64,000 bases of DNA from NCBI GenBank assembly GCA_022511075.1, contig JAFLSE010000011.1, positions 1 to 64,000 on the forward strand. Direction: 5' to 3'. The notes beneath the pieces are model-generated. The model did no database searches. It was not told where the DNA came from and saw nothing but the letters and a program-made list of their open reading frames with translations. This document shows, piece by piece, positions 1-8,828 of the stretch (the stretch's first letter is position 1; every line of letters begins with the position of its first letter). Source of the stretch: Prevotella sp. (GTDB lineage Bacteria > Bacteroidota > Bacteroidia > Bacteroidales > Bacteroidaceae). A program made the position numbers and the translations under genes.

Positions 1-2
1 AG

Positions 3-119
3 CCTCACGGCAACGGCATCGGGCTGCTACTGATACGCGAAATCCTTACACGCCATAACTTCCGCTTCTCGCTAAAGACTGACAACGACGGTATAACAAG
101 GTTCAGGATTCAGTTCTGA
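3..119 (+). CDS. Sensor histidine kinase, C-terminal fragment (5' end outside window)
   Basis: Frame 3 reads PHGNGIGLLLIREILTRHNFRFSLKTDNDGITRFRIQF*, resembling the G2-box end of a HATPase domain. Confidence 0.55.
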   Translation, partial: PHGNGIGLLLIREILTRHNFRFSLKTDNDGITRFRIQF

Positions 120-176
120 CAATATAATCACATTCTGACAATTTAAATTTCAAGATAAAAAACAAAGGAAGAAACT

Positions 177-884
177 ATGAAAAGAAACATGGCAAGGACA
201 TTGAGGCTGTGGGCGGCAACAGTGCTGCTCGTGGCGGTGCAGGCAAGGGCAGAGGCACAGACACAGGTGCTGCTGGAAACGACGATGGGCAACATACGCA
301 TTGAACTGAACGACAAGGACACGCCGCTGCACAGCAAGAACTTCAAGGAACTGGTGGAAAAGGGATTCTACGACGGGATATTGTTTCACAGGCTGGCATA
401 CAACTTCGTGATACAAGCCGGCGACCCTGCAAGCGTGAACGCCGAGCCGGGGAAGATGCTCGGCGACGTGGAAGAGCCATACAGCGTGCCGGCAGAGATA
501 TGCTATCCAAAGATGATGCACAAGCGCGGTGCACTGTGCATGGCGCGCGAGGCTGACGAGAACAACCCCGAGCGCGTGTCGTCGGCATATCAGTTCTATA
601 TTGTCTATGGAAAGAGGTTTGACGATACTATGCTGGACAAGGCTCAGGAACGCCTCGACAAGACCACCAACGGACAAGTGAAGCTGACACCGGAGGTGAG
701 GGAGGTTTACAAGACGAAGGGCGGACTGCCGCACCTCGACGGGCAGTACACCGTGTTTGGCGAGGTGGTGGAAGGGCTCGACGTGGTCAAGAACATACAA
801 ATGGTGGACGTAGATGACAACCTACGCCCACTGAACGATATACGAATAATTCGTGCGTCACTTGTCCTTCCTTCCGAAGATTGA
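177..884 (+). CDS. Peptidylprolyl isomerase, cyclophilin type, with signal peptide
   Basis: Cyclophilin motifs (LLETTMGNIRIELNDKDTPLHSKNF, GFYDGILFHRLAYNFVIQAGDP). Confidence 0.9.
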   Translation: MKRNMARTLRLWAATVLLVAVQARAEAQTQVLLETTMGNIRIELNDKDTPLHSKNFKELVEKGFYDGILFHRLAYNFVIQAGDPASVNAEPGKMLGDVEEPYSVPAEICYPKMMHKRGALCMAREADENNPERVSSAYQFYIVYGKRFDDTMLDKAQERLDKTTNGQVKLTPEVREVYKTKGGLPHLDGQYTVFGEVVEGLDVVKNIQMVDVDDNLRPLNDIRIIRASLVLPSED

Positions 885-1760
885 GAAGTGGACGTAGCGT
901 TTCGGATGCGCCTTGAGGTCTATCATCAGCGAGTCGGCATCGCGCATGGTGTTGCTCAGGTTCCAGTAGAGGCTCGGGTCGCGCATGAGCAGACCGATAG
1001 TGCCGCTGTTGCTGTTGAGCTTTGCGCTCATCTGCTCTACGTTGGCAAGCGTGGCATCTACCTTTGACATCGTTGCAGCCACGTCAATGTTGTTGAGACT
1101 GCGGGTAAGCGTGTCGGCGTTGTCCATAATATTATTTGCCTTTGCCATGAGCAAGGGCATATTTTTATTGAGCCCCTTCATCATTGCGTTGAGACTGCGC
1201 GACGACTCGGTGAGTTCGCCCGTCATTCCCTCGATGTTGTGTAGGGAGTTGGCAAGTGCAGGGTCGGCAAGCAGTGCGTTTATGCCCGTGAGAATGCTGT
1301 CGAGCTTGGGAAGCATAGCCTGCATCTGCGGCATAAGTCCGCCCACGGCTGCCATAAGACCTGCGTTTCCGCTGCCGTGGATAGTGTCGCCCACGGCGAT
1401 GCGTTCCGTCGGATTGCTTGCAAGCATGATATCGAGCTTCACGTTGCCCATCATGTCGCTCGACACTTCGGCAGTAGAGCCTGCAGGCAGTCGCATGCCC
1501 TTCATGAGCGCAAGCACCACTACGGTGTTGCCCGTGGCGTTGTAGTCGTAGTCAATCCTGCGCACCACGCCCACCTTGTAGCCGTCGGCATATACGGGCG
1601 ACGATGCCGACAAGCCCATGAGGTTGTCGAGCTTCAGGTAATACGTGTCGTCGCTGCTGCCTACATTCAGACCCTTCAAGAACTGCAGTCCGAAATACAA
1701 TACTGCCACTCCTGCCACAGCCACGAGGGCTATCTGGACTTCTTTTGTGAAATATTTCAT
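858..1760 (-). CDS. MlaD/MCE family lipid transport protein
   Basis: Single N-terminal TM and MCE domain (YYLKLDNLMGLSASSPVYADGYKVGVV). Confidence 0.85.
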   Translation of the reverse strand: MKYFTKEVQIALVAVAGVAVLYFGLQFLKGLNVGSSDDTYYLKLDNLMGLSASSPVYADGYKVGVVRRIDYDYNATGNTVVVLALMKGMRLPAGSTAEVSSDMMGNVKLDIMLASNPTERIAVGDTIHGSGNAGLMAAVGGLMPQMQAMLPKLDSILTGINALLADPALANSLHNIEGMTGELTESSRSLNAMMKGLNKNMPLLMAKANNIMDNADTLTRSLNNIDVAATMSKVDATLANVEQMSAKLNSNSGTIGLLMRDPSLYWNLSNTMRDADSLMIDLKAHPKRYVHFSIFGRKDK

Positions 1761-1799
1761 TGCGATATGTTTTTGTCGTTTGTTGTATTGTAGTTTTGT

Positions 1800-3011
1800 C
1801 TATTTGTTAGCCTTCCTGCTCTTATACTCCTGTATTGCCTCGTTAACGTTCATCTTCTCGCTGCCCCTGAAGGCTATGACGAAGGCTTCGGGGAACTTGT
1901 CGAGCAATGTCTTGCGCAGACGAAGCATCTCGTTGGGGTCTTCCGAAGCACCCTTGGTGTACTTGAACACTCCGTTCTCCTTGTAGAATTGTGCGTCGGT
2001 AACGCCCTTGAGCAGCGGACTGTCGGCTTTCAGCTCCCTGCCGCTCGTGAGTATCTGCACCTTGAACACCGGGGCGACATACTGCTCCGCTGCATTATCA
2101 CCTACCACTGGCGATGCCGGTGCAGGCTCTGGCATAGGTGCAGGTTCCTGCTGTTCCTTGCGCCCTTTCTCTTGCTTTGTGTCGTTTTTCTGTGCCTTCG
2201 GTATCTCGTCGTACTGCGTTGCACGGAAAGGCACGGTGACGCTCTTGTCGTACTTTGCGCGATACTCGCAGAAGGCTTGGTATATTCCGAAGGCAAGCGA
2301 GTTTACGCCCTGGTTGGTATTGAGATATTGCTCTTCGTCGGGAGTTGAGATGAAGCCAAGCTCTATGAGGCAACTCGGCATGGAAGTCTCGCGAAGCACG
2401 AGGAAACCAGCCTGCTTCACTCCCTTGTCCTGACGACTTGCAGAGGCACAGGTGCGTTTCTGCACAAACTTTGCCAGCTCCACGCTCTGCTCCATGTTCT
2501 TGTCCTGAAGGAACTCGAACATTATGTAACTCTCGCTCGAATTGGGGTTAAATCCCTCGTAGCGCTGCTTATAGTCTGACTCGTAGAGAATCACGGAGTT
2601 CTCGCGCTTCGCCACGTCGAAGTTGTCGCCGGCACGGTGCATACCGAGGGTGTATGTCTCCATACCTCGCGAAATCTTACCTTTGGGCAGTGCGTTGGTG
2701 TGTATGGAGATAAACAAGTCTGCCTTGTTCTTATTGGCTATGTTGGCGCGCTCGTGCAAGGGAATAAAGACATCGGTCTTGCGCGTGTATATAAGTTTCA
2801 CGTCGGGGCAGTTCTGCTCTACCAGCCGCCCGAAAGCCAGCGCCACGCTGAGGTTTATGTTCTTTTCCTTTGATATCTGTCCCTGCGCTCCGTTGTCGCC
2901 TCCTCCGTGACCGGGGTCAATGACAAGGGTGAACTTCTTGTCGGCAGCCACGACAAGCACCGTGAGCAGACAAAGGACAAAGGTCGTTGTTATGCGTCGT
3001 ATCAAAGTCAT
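1800..3011 (-). CDS. N-acetylmuramoyl-L-alanine amidase (Amidase_3)
   Basis: VIDPGHGGGDNGAQG, SIHTNA and LIELGFISTPDEEQYL motifs. Confidence 0.93.
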   Translation of the reverse strand: MTLIRRITTTFVLCLLTVLVVAADKKFTLVIDPGHGGGDNGAQGQISKEKNINLSVALAFGRLVEQNCPDVKLIYTRKTDVFIPLHERANIANKNKADLFISIHTNALPKGKISRGMETYTLGMHRAGDNFDVAKRENSVILYESDYKQRYEGFNPNSSESYIMFEFLQDKNMEQSVELAKFVQKRTCASASRQDKGVKQAGFLVLRETSMPSCLIELGFISTPDEEQYLNTNQGVNSLAFGIYQAFCEYRAKYDKSVTVPFRATQYDEIPKAQKNDTKQEKGRKEQQEPAPMPEPAPASPVVGDNAAEQYVAPVFKVQILTSGRELKADSPLLKGVTDAQFYKENGVFKYTKGASEDPNEMLRLRKTLLDKFPEAFVIAFRGSEKMNVNEAIQEYKSRKANK

Positions 3012-3020
3012 CTTACTGTC

Positions 3021-3413
3021 TTAATCATTTAGCATAGACTTGCTGTCGTTAACGAGGCATATCTCTACGCCAGCCCCGTCGCACGACGCTCCCATAGGGG
3101 GATTCTTCTTGAGGAGCTTCAATTCCACCGACTTCACCTCCGGATAGGCATCGCACACGGCACTTGCTATGCGCCAAGCCGCATTCTCGACAAGTTTCGA
3201 CGGAGTGAGCATCTCTGTCTTCACAATCTTGTATATATCGGCATAGCTGATGGTATCAAAAACATTGTCGCTGCGCATACTATCCGTAAGGGGCAGGGCA
3301 ACACGCATGGTCACAGAAAACTCGCAGCCCACGGTACGTTCCTGTTCGCTGACACCGTGATAGGCGTAAAACTTCAGATTCTCAAGGCAGATATATGATT
3401 CTTTGACTTTCAT
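3021..3413 (-). CDS. folB: Dihydroneopterin aldolase
   Basis: ENLKFYAYHGVSEQERTVGCEFSV...ISYADIYKIV. Confidence 0.9.
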   Translation of the reverse strand: MKVKESYICLENLKFYAYHGVSEQERTVGCEFSVTMRVALPLTDSMRSDNVFDTISYADIYKIVKTEMLTPSKLVENAAWRIASAVCDAYPEVKSVELKLLKKNPPMGASCDGAGVEICLVNDSKSMLND

Positions 3414-3889
3414 TGCTCTTCGGTTTCTTCAACAACATATTTCTTCAGTGCGCGCTCCACTCCGTTCTTCCACGTGTTGATGCTGTCACTCGTAAGTGTG
3501 AGCGACGACACGAGTTTTATTACATTGTTAATAGGCATGCGATAGCGCAGCACACCGCTTATCAGCTTTGCGTAGTTCCAGTATTCGGGATTGAATTTCT
3601 CACTCAGTCCCTCCACCGTCGTCTTGTAGCCCCTGCGGTTTTCAAACTGGAAATCGTAGCGCGACGTGCCGTCGGCATTCCTGTGCCTTATTATCTTTCC
3701 GCGCGTAACGGTCTTGGGCAGCATTATGCCTTCCTCATCGTCCTGCAATCCCGTGAATATCTCATATGGATGTCCGTTGAGCAAGCCAACGAAAGCCACC
3801 CACTTCTCCTTGTTATTCTGGAATCGCACGACATCGCACTCCAATTCCTCTGGTCTCTTCTCTATAACCTGAAAATGGCTTTCCACCAT
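3410..3889 (-). CDS. Stand-alone domain resembling the C-terminal region of adenosylcobalamin-dependent ribonucleotide reductase
   Basis: RPEELECDVVRFQNNKEKWVAFVGLLNGHPYEIFTG...YWNYAKLISGVLRYRMPINNVIKLV...INTWKNGVERALKKY resembles class II RNR C-terminal sequence; catalytic barrel absent. Confidence 0.6.
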   Translation of the reverse strand: MVESHFQVIEKRPEELECDVVRFQNNKEKWVAFVGLLNGHPYEIFTGLQDDEEGIMLPKTVTRGKIIRHRNADGTSRYDFQFENRRGYKTTVEGLSEKFNPEYWNYAKLISGVLRYRMPINNVIKLVSSLTLTSDSINTWKNGVERALKKYVVEETEEQ

Positions 3890-4027
3890 AGTCTATGTAT
3901 ACATAAAGTGAATATTCGCTGCAAAATTACTAAAAAACAAAGATAATACAAAATTATTGTATGCAAAATTTCACCGAATACCCTAAAAACGACCAGACCA
4001 ATTTACATCTACTTGTTCTAAGCCGCT

Positions 4028-4222
4028 TTATCTCTTCTTGTGCCTGTTAGCACGCTGTTCCCGATACTTTGCCTTCTGCTTTGCCGAGCCGCTGCCGTGG
4101 GCACCAGTTACATACTTTTTCTTCTTCGCCTTGGTCTTCACCTTCCCTGCATTGGGGGCTTGCTTGGGAGCACCCCTGAACACGATGCCGCCACCGGCTA
4201 TTATCTCGTCAATGTCGCTCAT
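4028..4222 (-). CDS. Small Lys/Arg-rich hypothetical protein
   Basis: 64-aa ORF with biased basic C-terminus, directly upstream of the AICARFT-like gene's 3' end. Confidence 0.5.
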   Translation of the reverse strand: MSDIDEIIAGGGIVFRGAPKQAPNAGKVKTKAKKKKYVTGAHGSGSAKQKAKYREQRANRHKKR

Positions 4223-4237
4223 CTTCGATGCAGGTTT

Positions 4238-5419
4238 TTAGTGGTGGAAAAGTCTTACGCCTGTAAACGCCATAGCTATGCCATACTTATTGCAGGTGTC
4301 GATAACATGGTCGTCGCGCACCGAGCCACCAGCCTGTGCAATGTATTCAACGCCGCTCTTGTGGGCACGCTCAATGTTGTCGCCAAATGGGAAGAACGCA
4401 TCAGAGCCGAGAGCCACTTTGGTGTTCTGTGCTATCCAAGCCTTCTTCTCCTCCATAGTCAGCACCTCAGGTTTCTCTTTGAAGAACATCTGCCATGTAC
4501 CTTCTGCCAATACGTCGTCGTGGTCTTCGGAGATGTATACGTCAATCGTATTGTCACGGTCGGCACGGCGGATATTGTCAACAAACGGAAGGTTCATCAC
4601 TTTCGGGTGCTGGCGCAGCCACCATATATCAGCCTTGTTGCCTGCAAGGCGTGTACAGTGAATGCGGCTCTGTTGTCCTGCGCCGATGCCTATTGCCTGT
4701 CCGTCCTTCACATAGCATACAGAATTGCTTTGCGTGTATTTCAGCGTTATGAGCGATATAATGAGGTCGCGCTTTGCATCGTCTGTAAATGTCTTGTTGT
4801 CGGTTGGAATGTTCTCGAACAATGCTGGGTCGTCGAGTTTTATCTCGTTTCTTCCCTGCTCGAACGTTACTCCGAACACCTGCTTGCGCTCAATCTCTTC
4901 AGGCACATAGTTGGGGTCAATCTTTATAACATTGTATGTTCCCTTGCGCTTCTCCTTCAGTATGGCAATAGCTTCGGGAGTATAGTCGGGAGCAATCACG
5001 CCGTCGCTCACTTCACGCTTTATGAGCAATGCAGTGGCTTCGTCGCAAGTGTCGCTCAATGCCACGAAGTCGCCATACGAACTCATACGGTCAGCACCTC
5101 TTGCCCTTGCGTATGCACAGGCTATAGGAGTGAGTTCCGTCTTGAGATCGTCAACGAAATATATCTTCTTCAGTGTGTCGCTCAACGGCAGACCCACGGC
5201 TGCGCCAGCAGGCGAAACGTGCTTGAACGATGCTGCGGCTGGCAGACCAGTGGCAGCCTTCAGCTCCTTAACAAGCTGCCACGAGTTGAGTGCGTCGAGG
5301 AAATTGATATATCCCGGACGACCGTTGATAACTTCTATTGGCAACTCGCCTTCTGTCATGAATATCCTCGAAGGCTTTTGGTTTGGATTGCATCCGTATT
5401 TCAATGCTAACTCTTTCAT
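4238..5419 (-). CDS. Phosphoribosylaminoimidazolecarboxamide formyltransferase (AICARFT domain only)
   Basis: LKYGCNPNQKPSR...LNSWQLVKELKAATGLPAAASFKHVSPAGAAVGLPLS; ...AGQQSRIHCTRLA. Confidence 0.88.
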   Translation of the reverse strand: MKELALKYGCNPNQKPSRIFMTEGELPIEVINGRPGYINFLDALNSWQLVKELKAATGLPAAASFKHVSPAGAAVGLPLSDTLKKIYFVDDLKTELTPIACAYARARGADRMSSYGDFVALSDTCDEATALLIKREVSDGVIAPDYTPEAIAILKEKRKGTYNVIKIDPNYVPEEIERKQVFGVTFEQGRNEIKLDDPALFENIPTDNKTFTDDAKRDLIISLITLKYTQSNSVCYVKDGQAIGIGAGQQSRIHCTRLAGNKADIWWLRQHPKVMNLPFVDNIRRADRDNTIDVYISEDHDDVLAEGTWQMFFKEKPEVLTMEEKKAWIAQNTKVALGSDAFFPFGDNIERAHKSGVEYIAQAGGSVRDDHVIDTCNKYGIAMAFTGVRLFHH

Positions 5420-5494
5420 AATATCTTGTCTTTTATGTTTGTTGTCAATCTGTGTCCTTTCGCGTTAAAACCAATCATATTGCCCTAAAAACAT

Positions 5495-5532
5495 AAAAAT
5501 GCAGAGCGTCCATGAGGGCGTGCTGCATTTTT
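5495..5532 (-). terminator. Rho-independent terminator downstream of rplS
   Basis: AAAAATGCAG ... CTGCATTTTT outer stem with inner CGTCC/GGGCG pairing, in the rplS/AICARFT intergenic region; A/T tracts on both sides. Confidence 0.7.
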
Positions 5533-5558
5533 ATTGTTCCTTAAAGCAAACGTCTTGA

Positions 5559-5921
5559 TTAGTCTTTCTTTGTAATCACGCGCTTTTCCTTGATGCGAGC
5601 CTTCTTACCGGTAAGATTGCGCAGGTAGTACAACTTAGCGCGGCGTACCTTACCAACCTTGTTCACCTCGATGCTCTCTATTGCAGGACTCTCGATAGGG
5701 AAGATACGCTCAACACCTACTGTGCCTGACATCTTGCGAACAGTAAAACGCTTCTTGTCACCGTGACCAGAAATTTTGATTACCACGCCACGATAAAGCT
5801 GTACACGCTCCTTAGAGCCCTCGATAATTTTGTAAGCGACTGTAACAGTGTCACCGCTCTTGAACTTTGGGAACTGCTTGCCGGTTGCAAATGCTTCTTC
5901 AGCAACTTTAATTAAATCCAT
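5559..5921 (-). CDS. rplS: 50S ribosomal protein L19
   Basis: [29 protein letters not shown]...[20 protein letters not shown]. Confidence 0.96.
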   Translation of the reverse strand: MDLIKVAEEAFATGKQFPKFKSGDTVTVAYKIIEGSKERVQLYRGVVIKISGHGDKKRFTVRKMSGTVGVERIFPIESPAIESIEVNKVGKVRRAKLYYLRNLTGKKARIKEKRVITKKD

Positions 5922-6097
5922 TTTAATTTATAATTAATTGTTGTTATCGTTCCAACGCAACATAACAGGCATCTCGTTACTTCCTGCCATAGGTTACGCC
6001 GAAAAGCGGTGCAAAGATACTGCTTTTTTTTCGTTCTGCCAAATATTTTTCAAAGAAATTGCCTTAGTAACAAAAACAAGCATCTATTCGTCAAGTA

Positions 6098-6541
6098 TTA
6101 TCCGTCATTCTCCACTGTTTCTTCCTCTTCATCGTGGATTATGGTAAAGAGGAAATCGTCGAGTGTGAGATATTGTACGTTGAACTTACCGCGCGACTTT
6201 ACGGTGTAGAGGTTCTTAACCTTGACGAGTTTCTTTGTTATTTTCTTTGCCTTATCGGAGAAGATTACGAAACAAGTTCTATGAGGTTGTCCCTTTTTTT
6301 CAGAGAGATATTCTTTCAGCTGGGTGGAATACATATCTCTGTGGGCAAGAGCCATTGACTTGGAGTCTATTTCCGCATCTTTCAGCACCTGCACATCGGT
6401 GATATAGATGATAGAGTCGGTGAACGAGGCGGAACAACCGAAGATATAAATGTCTTTCTTCACTTTCTTTGCCTGGCTTGGAACGGCGAAGAATGCCATT
6501 GCAAGAATTGCCAAGCATATTGCGTGTTTGATGAATTTCAT
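6098..6541 (-). CDS. Secreted hypothetical protein
   Basis: 147 aa with N-terminal signal peptide; no recognised domain. Confidence 0.7.
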   Translation of the reverse strand: MKFIKHAICLAILAMAFFAVPSQAKKVKKDIYIFGCSASFTDSIIYITDVQVLKDAEIDSKSMALAHRDMYSTQLKEYLSEKKGQPHRTCFVIFSDKAKKITKKLVKVKNLYTVKSRGKFNVQYLTLDDFLFTIIHDEEEETVENDG

Positions 6542-6568
6542 AGGTGTATTATTTGTGAATTTTTGTCT

Positions 6569-7114
6569 TTATTGTTGTGTGTCCTTGCCGCTCTTGCGCA
6601 GGTGGCGCAGTGCCTTTTTCCTAATCTGGCGCACACGCTCGCGAGTCACTCCGAGTTGTGAGCCAATCTCGGCGAAAGTCATATGTGGACCGTCGATGCC
6701 GAAGCTGTGCATTATCACGGCACGCTCGCGCTCGTTGAGACAGTGGAGCGAGGCAATAATCTCGTCGGTTGCGGTGCTCTGCTCCACACGTTCGTCAACA
6801 GGGGCGGCATTGCTTGCCATACCTTCTATGCGTGTACTGGCATTGTCGTCGTAACGGCGGTCGCCTTCGAGAGCGTCGAGAATACTCTTACGCACATAGT
6901 TGGTGGCGTATGACGTGAATTTCGCCCCCTTTGTGCCGTCGTATTTCTCGGCTGCCTTTATAAGTCCTACATACCCCTCGCTCACAAGGTCGTCGAGAGG
7001 AAGTCCACGGTTGACATATTGTTTCGCCATTGCAATAACAAAGCCCATGTTGTCTTTCACCAACTGCTCCTTGTAGGCAGCATCGTTTGGCATTGCTGTA
7101 TGTTGTCCTGTCAT
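6569..7114 (-). CDS. RNA polymerase sigma-70 family factor
   Basis: LPLDDLVSEGYVGLIKAAEKYD..KGAKFTSYATNYVRKSI; HTH TFAEIGSQLGVTRERVRQIRKKALRHLR. Confidence 0.92.
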   Translation of the reverse strand: MTGQHTAMPNDAAYKEQLVKDNMGFVIAMAKQYVNRGLPLDDLVSEGYVGLIKAAEKYDGTKGAKFTSYATNYVRKSILDALEGDRRYDDNASTRIEGMASNAAPVDERVEQSTATDEIIASLHCLNERERAVIMHSFGIDGPHMTFAEIGSQLGVTRERVRQIRKKALRHLRKSGKDTQQ

Positions 7115-7219
7115 AAGCCCACGTTGTTTTTATATCTCTGCAAATGTACGCAAAATATTTGATATAGTTTGCATACAGTGGCAAAATATCATATAAATTT
7201 GCCCGAATTAACAATTTTT

Positions 7220-8797
7220 CTAACTTGCGGCATTTGCTTTGATGTATTCCGCACACATATCGGCACAGCGTTCACCGTCTACTCCTGCACTCACTATGCC
7301 GCCTGCGTAGCCTGCACCTTCGCCGCAGGGGAAGAGTCCTTCAATGGCAGTGTGCATAAGCGTTTCGGGTGAGCGGAGTATGCGTATAGGCGACGATGTG
7401 CGTGTTTCCACGGCAATGAGTGTGGCATCGTTTGTGAGAAATCCGTGGCTCATCTTGCCGAAGGTCTTGAATGCCTCTTGCAGTCGCCCTGTTATATGTG
7501 CCGGAAGCCAAAAGTGAAGCGGCGATGATATCAGGCCGGGAGCATAGCTGCTTGGCGGCAGGTCGTAGGAAAGACGCTTGTTTACGAAGTCTGCCATGCG
7601 CTGTGCAGGTGCTGTCTGCTTCATATTTCCCTGCTGCCAACAGTCGCGTTCTATCTGCTCCTGCCACTCCATTATGCGTAGCGGACTGTCGCCGGCAATG
7701 TCTTCTGGACGTGTCTCCACCACCATTCCGCTGTTGCTCCATTTGCCTCCACGGTTGCTTGGGCTCATGCCGTTAACCACAATCTGCTGCGCACCTGTGG
7801 CTGCAGGTATCACAAATCCACCGGGACACATGCAGAACGAATAGACACCGCGCCCATCAACCTGCGTAACAAAAGAGTATTCGGCAGCAGGAAGATATTT
7901 TCCGCGCCCCTGACGGGAATGGTACTGTATGCTGTCGATTAGTTGCGATGGGTGTTCAAGGCGCACGCCCACGGCAATGCCCTTTGCCTCGATTGCTATA
8001 TTTGCTGAATAAAGATAGCGATAGACATCGCGTGCGCTGTGTCCTGTTGCCAATATCACAGGACCGTGATATGTTTCTTCTTTGCCTGTGAATAGGTTTG
8101 TGCATTCTATGCCCACCACCTTGCTGCCCTGGAGTATGAGCCTGTCCATGCGTGTTTGGTGATGCACCTCGCCGCCACAATTAATAATGGTGTTGCGCAT
8201 GTTCTCTATTACTCGCGGCAGTTTGTCTGTGCCTATATGAGGATGTGCATCGGCAAGGATTGCCGTTGATGCTCCGTGTTGGCAAAACACGTTTAATATC
8301 TTTTCTATATTACCGCGTTTCTTGCTGCGCGTGTATAGTTTGCCGTCGCTATATGCTCCTGCGCCGCCCTCGCCGAAGCAGTAGTTGCTTTCGCCGTCAA
8401 CCTTGTGCGTCTTTGTTATGGCACTTAGGTCGAGTTTGCGCTGGCGCACGTCCTTGCCACGTTCCACCACCATTGGGCGCAAACCGAGTTCTATCAGTCG
8501 GAGCGAAGCGAACAATCCGCCCGGTCCTTCACCCACGACAATTACCTGCGGCTTATCAGACACATCACCGTAGTGTGTATGCGTAAACTCATCATCGTGA
8601 GGAATTTCGTTTATGTATATCCTTACTTTCAGGTTGACGAACACCTGTCTCTGTCGTGCGTCAATACTGCGTTTCAGTATGCGCACGGCATTTATTGTGC
8701 GCACATCTATGCCCTGTTCCCTGCCGATGTACTCCTTTATGGTGTTCTCGTTTGCCGCTACTTGGGGCAGTACCCTTATCTGAAATTCGCTTACCAT
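7220..8797 (-). CDS. FAD-dependent oxidoreductase
   Basis: VIVVGEGPGGLFASLRLIELG Rossmann motif; LFPCGEGAGYAGGIVSAGVDGERCA. Confidence 0.88.
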   Translation of the reverse strand: MVSEFQIRVLPQVAANENTIKEYIGREQGIDVRTINAVRILKRSIDARQRQVFVNLKVRIYINEIPHDDEFTHTHYGDVSDKPQVIVVGEGPGGLFASLRLIELGLRPMVVERGKDVRQRKLDLSAITKTHKVDGESNYCFGEGGAGAYSDGKLYTRSKKRGNIEKILNVFCQHGASTAILADAHPHIGTDKLPRVIENMRNTIINCGGEVHHQTRMDRLILQGSKVVGIECTNLFTGKEETYHGPVILATGHSARDVYRYLYSANIAIEAKGIAVGVRLEHPSQLIDSIQYHSRQGRGKYLPAAEYSFVTQVDGRGVYSFCMCPGGFVIPAATGAQQIVVNGMSPSNRGGKWSNSGMVVETRPEDIAGDSPLRIMEWQEQIERDCWQQGNMKQTAPAQRMADFVNKRLSYDLPPSSYAPGLISSPLHFWLPAHITGRLQEAFKTFGKMSHGFLTNDATLIAVETRTSSPIRILRSPETLMHTAIEGLFPCGEGAGYAGGIVSAGVDGERCADMCAEYIKANAAS

Positions 8798-8828
8798 TAT
8801 ATATATAATAATGTGTAGTGTTGTTTTG

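Noticed and set aside
150-800. Long minus-strand ORF antisense to the cyclophilin gene, and many similar antisense ORFs (e.g. 4040..5410 +, 12145..13494 +, 58570..59649 -)
   Set aside because: They lie opposite confidently identified genes, have no recognisable domains and have His/Arg/Cys-rich composition typical of shadow frames in GC-richer DNA.
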